Of a DNA stretch of 64,000 nucleotides, positions 8,886-16,695 are shown piece by piece. Position 1 is the first letter of the stretch, and the number at the start of each line of letters is the position of its first letter. This DNA is from Delftia acidovorans. GTDB lineage: Bacteria; Pseudomonadota; Gammaproteobacteria; Burkholderiales; Burkholderiaceae_C. The stretch covers positions 1-64,000 of the forward strand of contig JAITUC010000009.1 of assembly GCA_031286585.1 (NCBI GenBank), written 5' to 3'. Made by a program: the position numbers and the translations under genes. The notes beneath the pieces are model-generated. The model was not told the DNA's origin, made no database searches, and saw only the letters and a list, made by a program, of their open reading frames with translations.

Positions 8886-9866
8886 TCAGGCCTTGATCCC
8901 CAGCTTGTCCACCAATTGCTTGAACACCGCGTTGTCGCGGTCGATCACGGCCTTGAATTCGGGCTGGTCCAGGTAGCCCTCGCCCATGTTCTGTTTGGCC
9001 ATGGTTTCGCGCAGGGCGGGGTCCTTGAGGGTCAGGGCCATGGCCTTGCGCAGGGTCTGGACCACGGCGTCGGGCGTGTTGCGGGGCACGGCCAGGCCGC
9101 GCCAGCCGCCGATGAGCAGGTCGATGCCGCGCTCCTTGAGCGTGGGCACGGCTTCCCAGCCTGCCTGTATGCGCTGCTCGGCCATGATGGCCAGCGGGCG
9201 GATCTTGCCGGCCGCCACATAGGTGGCCACCTCCACGGGCGTGACGGCCACGGCCTCAATGTGGCCGCCCAGCAGGTCGAGCACGGCAGGGTTGGCGCCG
9301 CGATAGGGCGCGTGGTTGAACTTCACGCCCGCCTTGTCCTGCAGCGCGGCGGCGGCCAGGTGGCCCAGCGACCCCGGGCCGGCGTTGCCGATGCGCACGG
9401 CGGCCTCGTCCTTGCGCGCGGTGGCGATCAGTTCCTCGATGCTGCGATAGGGCGAGTCGGCACGCACGGCGATGGTGGCGGGGTCGGCGTTCAGGCGGGC
9501 CACGGGCAGCAGGGCGTCGGAACTGATCTTGGTCAGACCCATGTGCGGGATCATGGTCAGCTCGACGGTGATGATGCCGATCTTGTAGCCGTCGGGTTTT
9601 GCATTGGCCAGCTCGGTCCAGCCCACGGCGCCGCTGGCGCCTGCGCGGTTGAGCACGATCAGGTCCTGCGGCAGGTGCTTGCGCGCCACCTCGGCCAGCG
9701 CGCGTGCCAGCACGTCGGTACCACCGCCAGCGGCAAAGGGCACGATGAGTTCAATGGGGCGCTGGGGCCAGGCGGCGGCCGGTGCCTGCGCCATGGCGGG
9801 CAGGGCCGGCGTTGTGGCCAGGGCGGCCAGCGAGTGGATGAATTGGCGGCGGGATGCGAGGGTCAT
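8886..9866 (-). CDS. Bug-family (TctC-like) periplasmic solute-binding protein
   Basis: A 326-residue extracytoplasmic receptor of the Bug family, which binds carboxylates and related small molecules. Residues 1-28 form a signal peptide with a twin-arginine motif (SRRQFIHSL) and cleavage after MAQA. The family signatures are IELIVPFAAGGGTDVLARAL, VLNRAGASGAVGW, and DLLIGGWRGLAVPRNTP. GGAGAC precedes the ATG. It is the last gene of the iolC-iolB-Bug-Bug run, 42 bp after the preceding gene. No TctA or TctB membrane genes are nearby. The ligand is unknown, and an inositol-derived acid would fit the context. Confidence 0.9.
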   Translation of the reverse strand: MTLASRRQFIHSLAALATTPALPAMAQAPAAAWPQRPIELIVPFAAGGGTDVLARALAEVARKHLPQDLIVLNRAGASGAVGWTELANAKPDGYKIGIITVELTMIPHMGLTKISSDALLPVARLNADPATIAVRADSPYRSIEELIATARKDEAAVRIGNAGPGSLGHLAAAALQDKAGVKFNHAPYRGANPAVLDLLGGHIEAVAVTPVEVATYVAAGKIRPLAIMAEQRIQAGWEAVPTLKERGIDLLIGGWRGLAVPRNTPDAVVQTLRKAMALTLKDPALRETMAKQNMGEGYLDQPEFKAVIDRDNAVFKQLVDKLGIKA

Positions 9867-9908
9867 GGCTTGTCTCCGGGATCGTTTTTATATGGCGATG
9901 TCTGCGCT

Positions 9909-10928
9909 TCAATCCATTTTGATGTTGGCGGCCTTGATCACGCCGCTCCACAGCGCCTGTTCCGAGCGCACGAAGCCTGCGAACTGCTGCGGCGTCATCT
10001 CCATGGGCTGTATGCCGATCTCCTCGAGCTTGGCGCGCGTCTCGGGGTGGCGCAGGGCGGTGGCCAGGCTTTTGTTCAGGCGCTCGGTGAGGGCGGGGCT
10101 CAGGTGGGCGGGGCCGACGAAGCCCTGCCAGGCATAGGCTTCGAAGCCGGGCACGCCGGCCTCGGCCATGGTGGGCACGTCGGGCAGGATGGACAGGCGC
10201 TGGGGCGTGGCCACGGCCAGCACGCGCAGCTTGCCCGCGCGGATGGCCGAGAGGCTGGGCGGCAGGTCCACGAACATGGACTGGATCTGGCCCGCCATGA
10301 GGTCCTGCAGCGCCGGGGCCGAGCCCTTGTAGGCCACGTGCAGGATGTGGGTGCCCGTGCGCTGCTTGAACAGCTCCAGTGCCACGTGCAGCGGCGAGCC
10401 CGGCCCCGACGAGGCCGAGGAGATGCCGCCCGGCTCCTTGCGCGCCATGGCCAGGAACTCCTGCACATTCCTGGCGGGGAAGGACGGATGCACGGCCAGC
10501 ACCAGGGGCATGCGGCCCAGGCCGCCGATGTAGCTGAAGTCCTTGGCCGCGTCATAGCTCAGGCGCGCATACATGGCGGGGTTGAAGGCCAGCGTGCCCG
10601 AGTCGGCCGTGCCCAGCGTGTAGCCGTCGGCCGGGGCGCGTGCGATCAGCGTGGCGCCGATGATGCTGGCCGCGCCGGGGCGGTTGTCCACGACCACGGG
10701 CTGGCCCAGGTCCTTGCCCATCTGCACGGCCAGCTGGCGCGCTATCACGTCGGTGGTGCCGCCCGGTGCGTAGGGCACCACCCATTTGACGGGCTGTGTG
10801 GGCCACGCTGGCGCGGTCTGGGTGGACGGGGCTGGGGTGGACTGGGCCTGGGCGGCGCCGATTCCCAGCGTCAGCAGGGCACAGGAAAGCCAGGCCTTGC
10901 GGTGCAGGGCCAATGGGTTGAACAGCAT
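9909..10928 (-). CDS. Bug-family (TctC-like) periplasmic solute-binding protein
   Basis: A 339-residue Bug receptor, a divergent paralogue of the next gene in the operon. It has a signal peptide (MLFNPLALHRKAWLSCALLTLGIGAAQA) followed by a short Thr/Pro/Ser linker. Family motifs are VKWVVPYAPGGTTDVIARQLA, VVDNRPGAASIIGA, and YAWQGFVGPAHL. The ATG at 10928 is chosen because GGAGAC lies 6 nt upstream and the signal peptide begins there. A longer in-frame reading upstream has no signal-like start. It lies 44 bp downstream of iolB on the same strand. Confidence 0.9.
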   Translation of the reverse strand: MLFNPLALHRKAWLSCALLTLGIGAAQAQSTPAPSTQTAPAWPTQPVKWVVPYAPGGTTDVIARQLAVQMGKDLGQPVVVDNRPGAASIIGATLIARAPADGYTLGTADSGTLAFNPAMYARLSYDAAKDFSYIGGLGRMPLVLAVHPSFPARNVQEFLAMARKEPGGISSASSGPGSPLHVALELFKQRTGTHILHVAYKGSAPALQDLMAGQIQSMFVDLPPSLSAIRAGKLRVLAVATPQRLSILPDVPTMAEAGVPGFEAYAWQGFVGPAHLSPALTERLNKSLATALRHPETRAKLEEIGIQPMEMTPQQFAGFVRSEQALWSGVIKAANIKMD

Positions 10929-10972
10929 TTTTTGTCTCCGGTGGTTTTTATGGGTGCCTGTTGCGCTGTGCG

Positions 10973-11776
10973 TCAGCGCGGCCGCAGCATCCATTCGTGC
11001 GCGGGGTCGTTGCGGAAGGCCCAGCGCCGCTCGGGCCCGGCCATGGTGTTGAGGTAGTAGAGGTCGTAGCCGTGGGGGGCCACGCAAGGGTGGTAGCCGC
11101 GCGGCACCATCACGGTGTCGCGGTGCTCCACCGCCATGGCTTCGTCGATGCTGCGGTCATCGGTATAGACGCGCTGGAAGGCAAAGCCCTGGCTGGGGTT
11201 GAGCAGGTGGAAGTAGGTCTCCTCCAGCACGGTCTCTGCGTCCGGCGCGGCGGGGGCGGCGCTGTCGTGCTTGTGCGGCGGATAGCTGGACGAGTTGCCT
11301 GCGGGTGTGATGACCTCGACCACCAGCAGGGACTCGGCCGCCTCGGTCTCGGGCAGGATGTCGCAGACATGGCGCGTGTTGCTGCCCTGGCCGCGCACGC
11401 TGCGGCGCATGCTTTCGGGCGCGATCACGCGCGTGGCGTGGCGGCCCGTGGCGGGTGCGGCGCTCAAGGCCACATCGGCCGGGCCGCGCGCCGTGATGCG
11501 CAGGCTTTGGCCGGGCGGCACGTAGACGGCCGTGGGCGCACCCTCCTCGAACACGCTGGCGCGGCTGCCCAGGGCGCTGAAGGCCTGGGAGCCGACCTGC
11601 ACATCCACCTGGCCGGTGAGCACGGTGACGCAGTATTCCAGCGGGCCGGTGGACAGTGCCTCCACCTCGCCTGTCTGCAGCCGCAGGGCCTTGAAGTGGA
11701 TGTGCTTCCAGCCCGCGCTGGCGGGCGTGATGTCGGTGACGACGCGGCCGGGCGCGGCCTTGACGAGAAGGCTCAT
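10973..11776 (-). CDS. iolB: 5-deoxy-glucuronate isomerase
   Basis: A 267-residue IolB homologue, a bicupin that isomerises 5-deoxy-glucuronate to 2-deoxy-5-keto-gluconate in myo-inositol catabolism. Visible family sequence includes GWKHIHFKALRL near the N-terminus and the metal-site region SSYPPHKHD, then VLEETYFHLLNPSQGFAFQRVYTDD and VMVPRGYHPCVAPHGYDLYYLN. GAAGGAG precedes the ATG. The start overlaps the iolC stop by 4 bp (ATGA), so translation is probably coupled. The enzymes acting before it (IolG, IolE, IolD) are not in this window. Confidence 0.93.
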   Translation of the reverse strand: MSLLVKAAPGRVVTDITPASAGWKHIHFKALRLQTGEVEALSTGPLEYCVTVLTGQVDVQVGSQAFSALGSRASVFEEGAPTAVYVPPGQSLRITARGPADVALSAAPATGRHATRVIAPESMRRSVRGQGSNTRHVCDILPETEAAESLLVVEVITPAGNSSSYPPHKHDSAAPAAPDAETVLEETYFHLLNPSQGFAFQRVYTDDRSIDEAMAVEHRDTVMVPRGYHPCVAPHGYDLYYLNTMAGPERRWAFRNDPAHEWMLRPR

Positions 11777-13752
11777 GCCGCAGCTCCTTCGGTGATGTGC
11801 TGGCGCGCGTCCACGCGGCTGGCATCCCATCCCGCGATCAGCGCGCGGAAGTTGGCGGCGACGGCATCGCGCAGCGCGGCGTCGTCCAGCTCGTTGCGCA
11901 GCCACTGCAGCGCGGGTCCGGCCCAGACGCTGCGGCCGATCATGAAGCCCTTGACCACGGGCGCCCGTGCCTGGGCAAAGCCCTCCACCAGCTGCTCCAA
12001 GGGCTGGGACAGCCCCAGGATCACGGCGCCCCGGCACCAGGGATCGCGTTCGTTCACCAGGGCGTCCAGCGCCTCCCAGTTCTCGCGCGCCATGGTGCCC
12101 ACCTTCCACCATTCGGGCTTGAGGCCCAGGTCGTAGAAGTGGCGTATGGCGCGCAGCACGGCCTCGCCCTGGTCGTCGGGTGCCAGCGTGTCCTTTGGCG
12201 GTATCACTTCCAGCAGCAGCTCATGGCCGCTGGTGCGCGTGGCGGTCCAGACCTGCTGCAGCCAGGCATCCTGCTCGGCGCGCAGCGCGGGCGTGTCGTC
12301 GGGGTGGTAGAAGACCAGGCATTTGACGGTATGGCTTTGCGGCCAGTGCAGCAGCTCGGAAGCCAGCGAGTCCGTGCCGTCAAAGCGCAGCGGGCGCGAG
12401 CCCGGCAGTTCGATGGGCCGGCCTATCCACCAGCCGCGTCCCGTGGCGTCGTGCAGCGCGGCCTCGCCCAAGTCGTGTCGGCCGTCGATCAGCACGCCCA
12501 TGCGGCCCGCATTGCCCGGATCGCGCTCGACCTGGGCGACCACCTCGTTGATCAGCCGCTTGAGCGGGCGCAGCCGCGCGGGCGCGGCGCCGGCCTCGCG
12601 CGCCAGATCGTCGAACTGGCTGCGGTGGTCATAGGCCAGCACGCACAGCGCGGGCCACTGCGGCCGCGCGCGGCTGACGCGGTGCAGGTGGGACAGCTCG
12701 GGGTCCTGGTCGGGACGCGGATGGCGGTGGCCCGAGAACCAGTGCGCCAGCTCGGCCTGCGTGGGCATGGCTGGCGCGCAGCCATGGCGCGAGACCACGA
12801 TGGCGCCGCAGGCGTTGGCAATCACCGCAGATGCCTCCAGGCTCTTGCCGCGCAGCAGCCCGGACAGCAGGCCCGAGGCAAAGGCATCGCCCGCGCCCAG
12901 CACATTGAGCACTTCCACGCGCTCGCCCGGCACCATGGGCGCATCGGCGATCGCATCGGGCACTTCGCCCTCGATCAGCGAACAGCCCAGCGGTCCGCGC
13001 TTGACCACGAGGACGGCGCGGCTGCATTCGCGCACGCGGCGCAGGCTGGCGATCAGGTCGCCCTCCACGCCGCCGGCGATCAGCCATTCCTCCTCGGTGC
13101 CGATGATGAGTTCGAACTGGCCCAGCTCGGCCTGCAGCCTGCGGCTGACCTCGGCGCTGGCGACATAGCGCGTCTCGCCGTCGCCGCGCGAGGCCAGTCC
13201 CCACAGCACGGGCCGGTAGTCGATGTCCAGCACGCGCACCAGGCCGTGGCGGCCTGCCATCTCCAGTGCCTTGCGGCTGGCGGCCAGCACGCCGGGTGCG
13301 CTCAGGTGGGTGCCCGTGATGGCCAGGCAGCGGCAGCGGGCCAGGAACGCCTCGCTGATGGCCTCGGCGTCCAGGGCCATGTCGGCGCAGTTCTCGCGGG
13401 CGAAGAGCAGGGGGAAGGTTTCCTGGTCCTTGATGCCCAGCAGCACCATGCCGGTCAGGCGCTGGGCATCGACCTGCACCTGGCTGGTGTCGCAGCCCTC
13501 GCGACGCAGCGTCTCGACCAGGAAGCGTCCATTTTGTTCATCGCCCACGCGCGAGATCATGGCCGAGCGCAGTCCCAGGCGGGCCGTGCCGAAAGCCATG
13601 TTGCCCGAGGAGCCGCCCAGGTACTTGGCAAAGCTGCTGGCCTCCTCCAGGCTGCAGCCGATCTGCTGCGCGTAAAGGTCCACGGCCAGTCGGCCCAGGC
13701 AGGCCACGTCCAGCGGCCGGTCGGAGGGAAAGTTCAGCATGCTCATCGTCAT
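11773..13752 (-). CDS. iolC: 5-dehydro-2-deoxygluconokinase fused to DUF2090 domain
   Basis: A 659-residue bifunctional protein. Residues 1-320 are a PfkB-family sugar kinase (GRLAVDLYAQQIG, SSGNMAFGTARLGL, and the anion hole/catalytic stretch NVLGAGDAFASGL), which phosphorylates 2-deoxy-5-keto-gluconate. Residues about 335-655 are a DUF2090 domain starting near LCVLAYDHRSQF. It is thought to replace the IolJ aldolase, giving DHAP and malonate semialdehyde. The ATG at 13752 is used. A GTG seven codons upstream at 13773 is possible, and neither has a good ribosome-binding site. It is first in the operon and divergent from an RpiR regulator. Confidence 0.92.
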   Translation of the reverse strand: MTMSMLNFPSDRPLDVACLGRLAVDLYAQQIGCSLEEASSFAKYLGGSSGNMAFGTARLGLRSAMISRVGDEQNGRFLVETLRREGCDTSQVQVDAQRLTGMVLLGIKDQETFPLLFARENCADMALDAEAISEAFLARCRCLAITGTHLSAPGVLAASRKALEMAGRHGLVRVLDIDYRPVLWGLASRGDGETRYVASAEVSRRLQAELGQFELIIGTEEEWLIAGGVEGDLIASLRRVRECSRAVLVVKRGPLGCSLIEGEVPDAIADAPMVPGERVEVLNVLGAGDAFASGLLSGLLRGKSLEASAVIANACGAIVVSRHGCAPAMPTQAELAHWFSGHRHPRPDQDPELSHLHRVSRARPQWPALCVLAYDHRSQFDDLAREAGAAPARLRPLKRLINEVVAQVERDPGNAGRMGVLIDGRHDLGEAALHDATGRGWWIGRPIELPGSRPLRFDGTDSLASELLHWPQSHTVKCLVFYHPDDTPALRAEQDAWLQQVWTATRTSGHELLLEVIPPKDTLAPDDQGEAVLRAIRHFYDLGLKPEWWKVGTMARENWEALDALVNERDPWCRGAVILGLSQPLEQLVEGFAQARAPVVKGFMIGRSVWAGPALQWLRNELDDAALRDAVAANFRALIAGWDASRVDARQHITEGAAA

Positions 13753-13809
13753 AGGCCTGTGCGTTGCGGACACCCGCGTGCGGGCCTGTCCATAATCGTT
13801 GCGTGCATG

Positions 13810-13839
13810 CGATCATAGATCGAAATAGAAAAAATTTTC
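13810..13839. promoter_or_regulatory. AT-rich control region between iolC and rpiR-type gene
   Basis: The 94-bp divergent spacer contains a 13-bp palindrome CGATC-ATA-GATCG (13810-13822) and, 6 bp on, the near-palindrome GAAAAAATTTTC (13828-13839). RpiR-family proteins often bind A/T-rich dyads of the latter kind. Which element is the operator is not decided by sequence. Confidence 0.4.
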
Positions 13840-13846
13840 CATAAAT

Positions 13847-14746
13847 ATGAAAAATAGAAAAACCCTTGGCGATGCAGGCACCCCCCCGCTGGTGGGCCCC
13901 TACGCCGACCGCGCCGCCTTCCTCACCGTGCTGCGCGAGGGCTTCGAGGCCCTCAGCCGCCAGCTCAAGGCCATCGGCCGCCATGTGGAAATGCAGGGCG
14001 ATCGCCTGGCCTTCGACGGCATCCAGGCCACGGCCGAGCAATGTGGCGTGCAGCCTTCGGCCGTGGTGCGCTTTGCCAAGCATTTCGGGTTCTCGGGGTA
14101 CTCGGAGCTGCAGGCGCTGTTCCGCGCCGACGCGGCGCGCCAGCTCTCGGCCCGGCATGACTACCAGGACCGCATCCGGGGCCTGATCGCCTCGGGCAAC
14201 GAGCCACGCAGCAGCGCGCGCCTGGCGCACGAGGTCATCGAAGGCAGCATCGAAAGCCTGCAGGCCCTGCAGCGCGGCCTGCCGCCCGAGCAGTTCGAGG
14301 CGGCGGTGGACCTCATGCTGGATGCGCCCTCGCTGTGGCTGGCCGCCTCGCGCCGGGCCTTCCCCGTGGGCGCCTACCTTGCCTATGCGCTGCAGCACAC
14401 CGAAAAGCCCGTGCACTGGCTGCACGGCCTGGGCGCCATGCAAAAAGGCGAGCTGCGCGCGCTGGCGCCCGGCGACGTGATGCTGGCCGTCTCCTTCGAG
14501 CCCTATGCGCCCGAAACGCTGGAAATGGTGGATGCGGCCCTGGCACGCGGCGCGCGCCTGCTGGCGTTGACCGACAGCCAGCTCAGCCCCCTGGCATCCC
14601 GCGCCACCGTCACCCTGCTGGCCCAGGACGCAGCCACCTTCGGCTTTCGCTCGCTGACCAGCACGCTGACCCTGGCGCAGTCGCTGTTCCTGGCGCTGGC
14701 CTACCGGATGGAGCTGGCGTACGAGCCTTCGGTGAAGAGACCCTAG
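13847..14746 (+). CDS. RpiR-family regulator with SIS domain
   Basis: A 299-residue regulator. The N-terminal helix-turn-helix 6 domain lies at about residues 20-95 (ATAEQCGVQPSAVVRFAKHFGFSGYSELQALF). A sugar-isomerase (SIS) sensor domain spans about residues 130-280 (LWLAASRRAFPVGAYLAYAL, then ALTDSQLSPLAS). Such proteins sense phosphosugars. The divergent position beside iolC-iolB makes it the likely regulator of that operon, with 2-deoxy-5-keto-gluconate phosphate a plausible effector by analogy. The ATG has no visible ribosome-binding site, so the start is less sure than the domain call. Confidence 0.9.
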   Translation: MKNRKTLGDAGTPPLVGPYADRAAFLTVLREGFEALSRQLKAIGRHVEMQGDRLAFDGIQATAEQCGVQPSAVVRFAKHFGFSGYSELQALFRADAARQLSARHDYQDRIRGLIASGNEPRSSARLAHEVIEGSIESLQALQRGLPPEQFEAAVDLMLDAPSLWLAASRRAFPVGAYLAYALQHTEKPVHWLHGLGAMQKGELRALAPGDVMLAVSFEPYAPETLEMVDAALARGARLLALTDSQLSPLASRATVTLLAQDAATFGFRSLTSTLTLAQSLFLALAYRMELAYEPSVKRP

Positions 14747-14782
14747 GCGGCAGCGTTCCGCCCAGGGCCGCTTTGTGGGGGT

Positions 14783-15472
14783 TCACCAATGCGCAGGCTT
14801 GCTGGCTGGTTTTTTCCGCGTCTGCACGTTCAGCGGCAACTGCGACTGCGCCAACTCGTCGTCCCTGATGTGATGGCGAACCCAGTGCGCCAACGCCGTC
14901 AAGCGCTTGTTGGGCACTTTGCCGTTCGCTGCGGTCCTGTCGCGCAATGGCATGACCAGCCCCAGCCTGGCGGCGGGAACGTCCTCGCGCAGCATGCGCA
15001 GTGCGGGCTCCACGTCACTGTCGTTGGAGCAGATCACCAACTGGTTGCATTCGCCACGTACCGCATCACGGTAGGCGTGCAGCGCAAGGTTCACGTCGGT
15101 CTGCTTTTCTTCGATCATCCAGACGCGCGATACGTTGTTCTTGCTCGGGTCGGCGCCCGCTTGATAGCTCGGCAGGGATGTGGGTTCGAAGACGTGGAAG
15201 CCGTTGACGATCTGGATCAGGCCAGGGTCTCGTGCCTGCAGGGCGCGAAGGTACTGCGTCTGTGCTTGGACCGATGCCTCGCCATGCCGGGCGTACGAGG
15301 CTTTGACGGGGGCCGTGAAGTACTTGATGGCGACAACCTCTGCGCCGGGGTCTTGCGGCAGCAGGATGCGATCACGAAACAGCGCAGCAATGTCCAGCCA
15401 CTTGTACGGCGTGCCCTTGAGCCGCGAGTAGTAGAGGTTGTAGCCGTCGATGTAGATGGTTGTTCTGGTCAA
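14783..15472 (-). CDS. NYN (PIN-like) domain protein, probable ribonuclease
   Basis: About 229 residues. The start RTTIYIDGYNLYYSRL is the hallmark of NYN/LabA-DUF88 domains. The conserved acidic residues appear in IDGYN, in EEKQTDVNLALHAY and in ICSNDSDVEPALRML, which together form the PIN-like metal site. A basic C-terminal tail follows (RKKPASKPAHW). No ATG precedes the domain. A TTG at 15472 or a GTG at 15484 is the likely start, and the TTG keeps the usual short N-terminus. The gene stands alone. RNA cleavage is inferred from the fold. Confidence 0.8.
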   Translation of the reverse strand: MTRTTIYIDGYNLYYSRLKGTPYKWLDIAALFRDRILLPQDPGAEVVAIKYFTAPVKASYARHGEASVQAQTQYLRALQARDPGLIQIVNGFHVFEPTSLPSYQAGADPSKNNVSRVWMIEEKQTDVNLALHAYRDAVRGECNQLVICSNDSDVEPALRMLREDVPAARLGLVMPLRDRTAANGKVPNKRLTALAHWVRHHIRDDELAQSQLPLNVQTRKKPASKPAHW

Positions 15473-15484
15473 TGTCCAAGCCAC

Positions 15485-15515
15485 CAATGAAAAGACCACC
15501 TTGCGGTGGCCTTTT
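15485..15515 (-). terminator. Bidirectional terminator-like hairpin after tsaC
   Basis: An inverted repeat of AAAAGACCACC with GGTGGCCTTTT around a TTGC loop, one mismatch in the stem. It is flanked by A and T runs on both strands. It lies about 170 bp beyond the tsaC stop codon and just before the NYN gene, so it probably ends the purE-purK-tsaC transcript. The NYN start region abuts it. Confidence 0.6.
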
Positions 15516-15685
15516 CGCCCTAAGCCTGAGCCAACTGAATGACACCGCGAAGGGATTGTGTAGCGCGATTCTAGCAACTCCTGCCATTCAAAGGCCTGGA
15601 ACGGCGCCTGTTCCTGCGCCGGACGCTGTTGGACAGGCGCGCGGGTTGATGCCCGATGCGGCACTGCAGCCCCGGGAGGCCTCTT

Positions 15686-16684
15686 CTAGCCCGCAGCCGC
15701 CGCGCGCAGCAGCCGGTCGCGCACGCCTTCCCAGTCCGGCGTGTCGGGCGGGGTCTCGATCCAGATCAGCCTGGCGCCGACTTCATCGAAGTCACGCAGG
15801 GCGCCGAACAGCTCGCGCGCGGTGGCGGCGGCGTCGGCGGGCATGGCGCGCAGCGTGACGGCGCGCGAGGCGGTGCGCAGCGGTGCGCGGTGGTAGACGG
15901 CCAGGTTCCTGGCGTCGGCGCCCAGCACGTCCAGCCCGGCCTGCAGCTGTTTTGCGTCCATCAGGCGCACCTGGGCGTTGGGCGCGTAGTGGGCCAGCAG
16001 GGTGCCGGAGGCGCGTGGCGTGTTCTCCTGCAGCTCCTCCTTGGACAGGGGGCGCTGGCCGCAGGCACGTTCTATGTCGTCGCGCGTGATGGCGCCGGGG
16101 CGCAGCAGCACGGGCACGCCGCGCGTGCAGTCCACGATGGTCGATTCGATCCCCACCGCGCAGGCACCGCCATCCAGCACCAGCAGCGTGTCGCCGAACT
16201 CGCCGGCCACATGGGCCGCCGTGGTGGGGCTGACGCGGCCGAACTTGTTGGCGCTGGGCGCCGACACGCCCCAGACGGGCGGCTGCAGCTGCTGGCAGGC
16301 GGCCAGCACGGCATGGGCGACGGGATGGGAGGGGCAGCGCAGGCCCACGCTGTCCTGGCCGCCGGTCGAGGCCCGGGCGGCCTGGGGCAGGCGCGGCAGG
16401 ATCAGGGTCAGCGGGCCGGGCCAGAAGGCGTCGATCAGCTGCTGCGCGAACAGCGGCACTTCGCGCGCATAGCGCGTGATGGCGCCGCTGTCGGCCACAT
16501 GCACGATGAGCGGATGGTTGGCTGGCCGGCCCTTGGCCGCGAAGATCTGCGCGACGGCCGCGTCGTTGTCGGCATCGGCTGCCAGGCCGTAGACGGTTTC
16601 GGTCGGCAGGCCCAGCAGTTCTCCGCGCTGCAGCGCCTGCGCGGCGGCCTGGACCGAGGCCGCCAGCGTTCCATCGAGAATCAT
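15686..16684 (-). CDS. tsaC: L-threonylcarbamoyladenylate synthase (Sua5/YrdC family)
   Basis: A 332-residue Sua5-type enzyme. It makes threonylcarbamoyl-AMP for the t6A modification of tRNAs that read ANN codons. The YrdC domain (residues about 10-200) has LPTETVYGLAADA, RCPSHPVAHAVL and SAPSANKFGRVSPT. A C-terminal Sua5 domain follows, absent from short TsaC proteins, beginning near RASGTLLAHYAPNAQV. The ATG at 16684 gives the normal N-terminus. It follows purK by 11 bp on the same strand, a frequent pairing in Comamonadaceae. Confidence 0.93.
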   Translation of the reverse strand: MILDGTLAASVQAAAQALQRGELLGLPTETVYGLAADADNDAAVAQIFAAKGRPANHPLIVHVADSGAITRYAREVPLFAQQLIDAFWPGPLTLILPRLPQAARASTGGQDSVGLRCPSHPVAHAVLAACQQLQPPVWGVSAPSANKFGRVSPTTAAHVAGEFGDTLLVLDGGACAVGIESTIVDCTRGVPVLLRPGAITRDDIERACGQRPLSKEELQENTPRASGTLLAHYAPNAQVRLMDAKQLQAGLDVLGADARNLAVYHRAPLRTASRAVTLRAMPADAAATARELFGALRDFDEVGARLIWIETPPDTPDWEGVRDRLLRAAAAG

Positions 16685-16695
16685 CGCGCGGGCCT

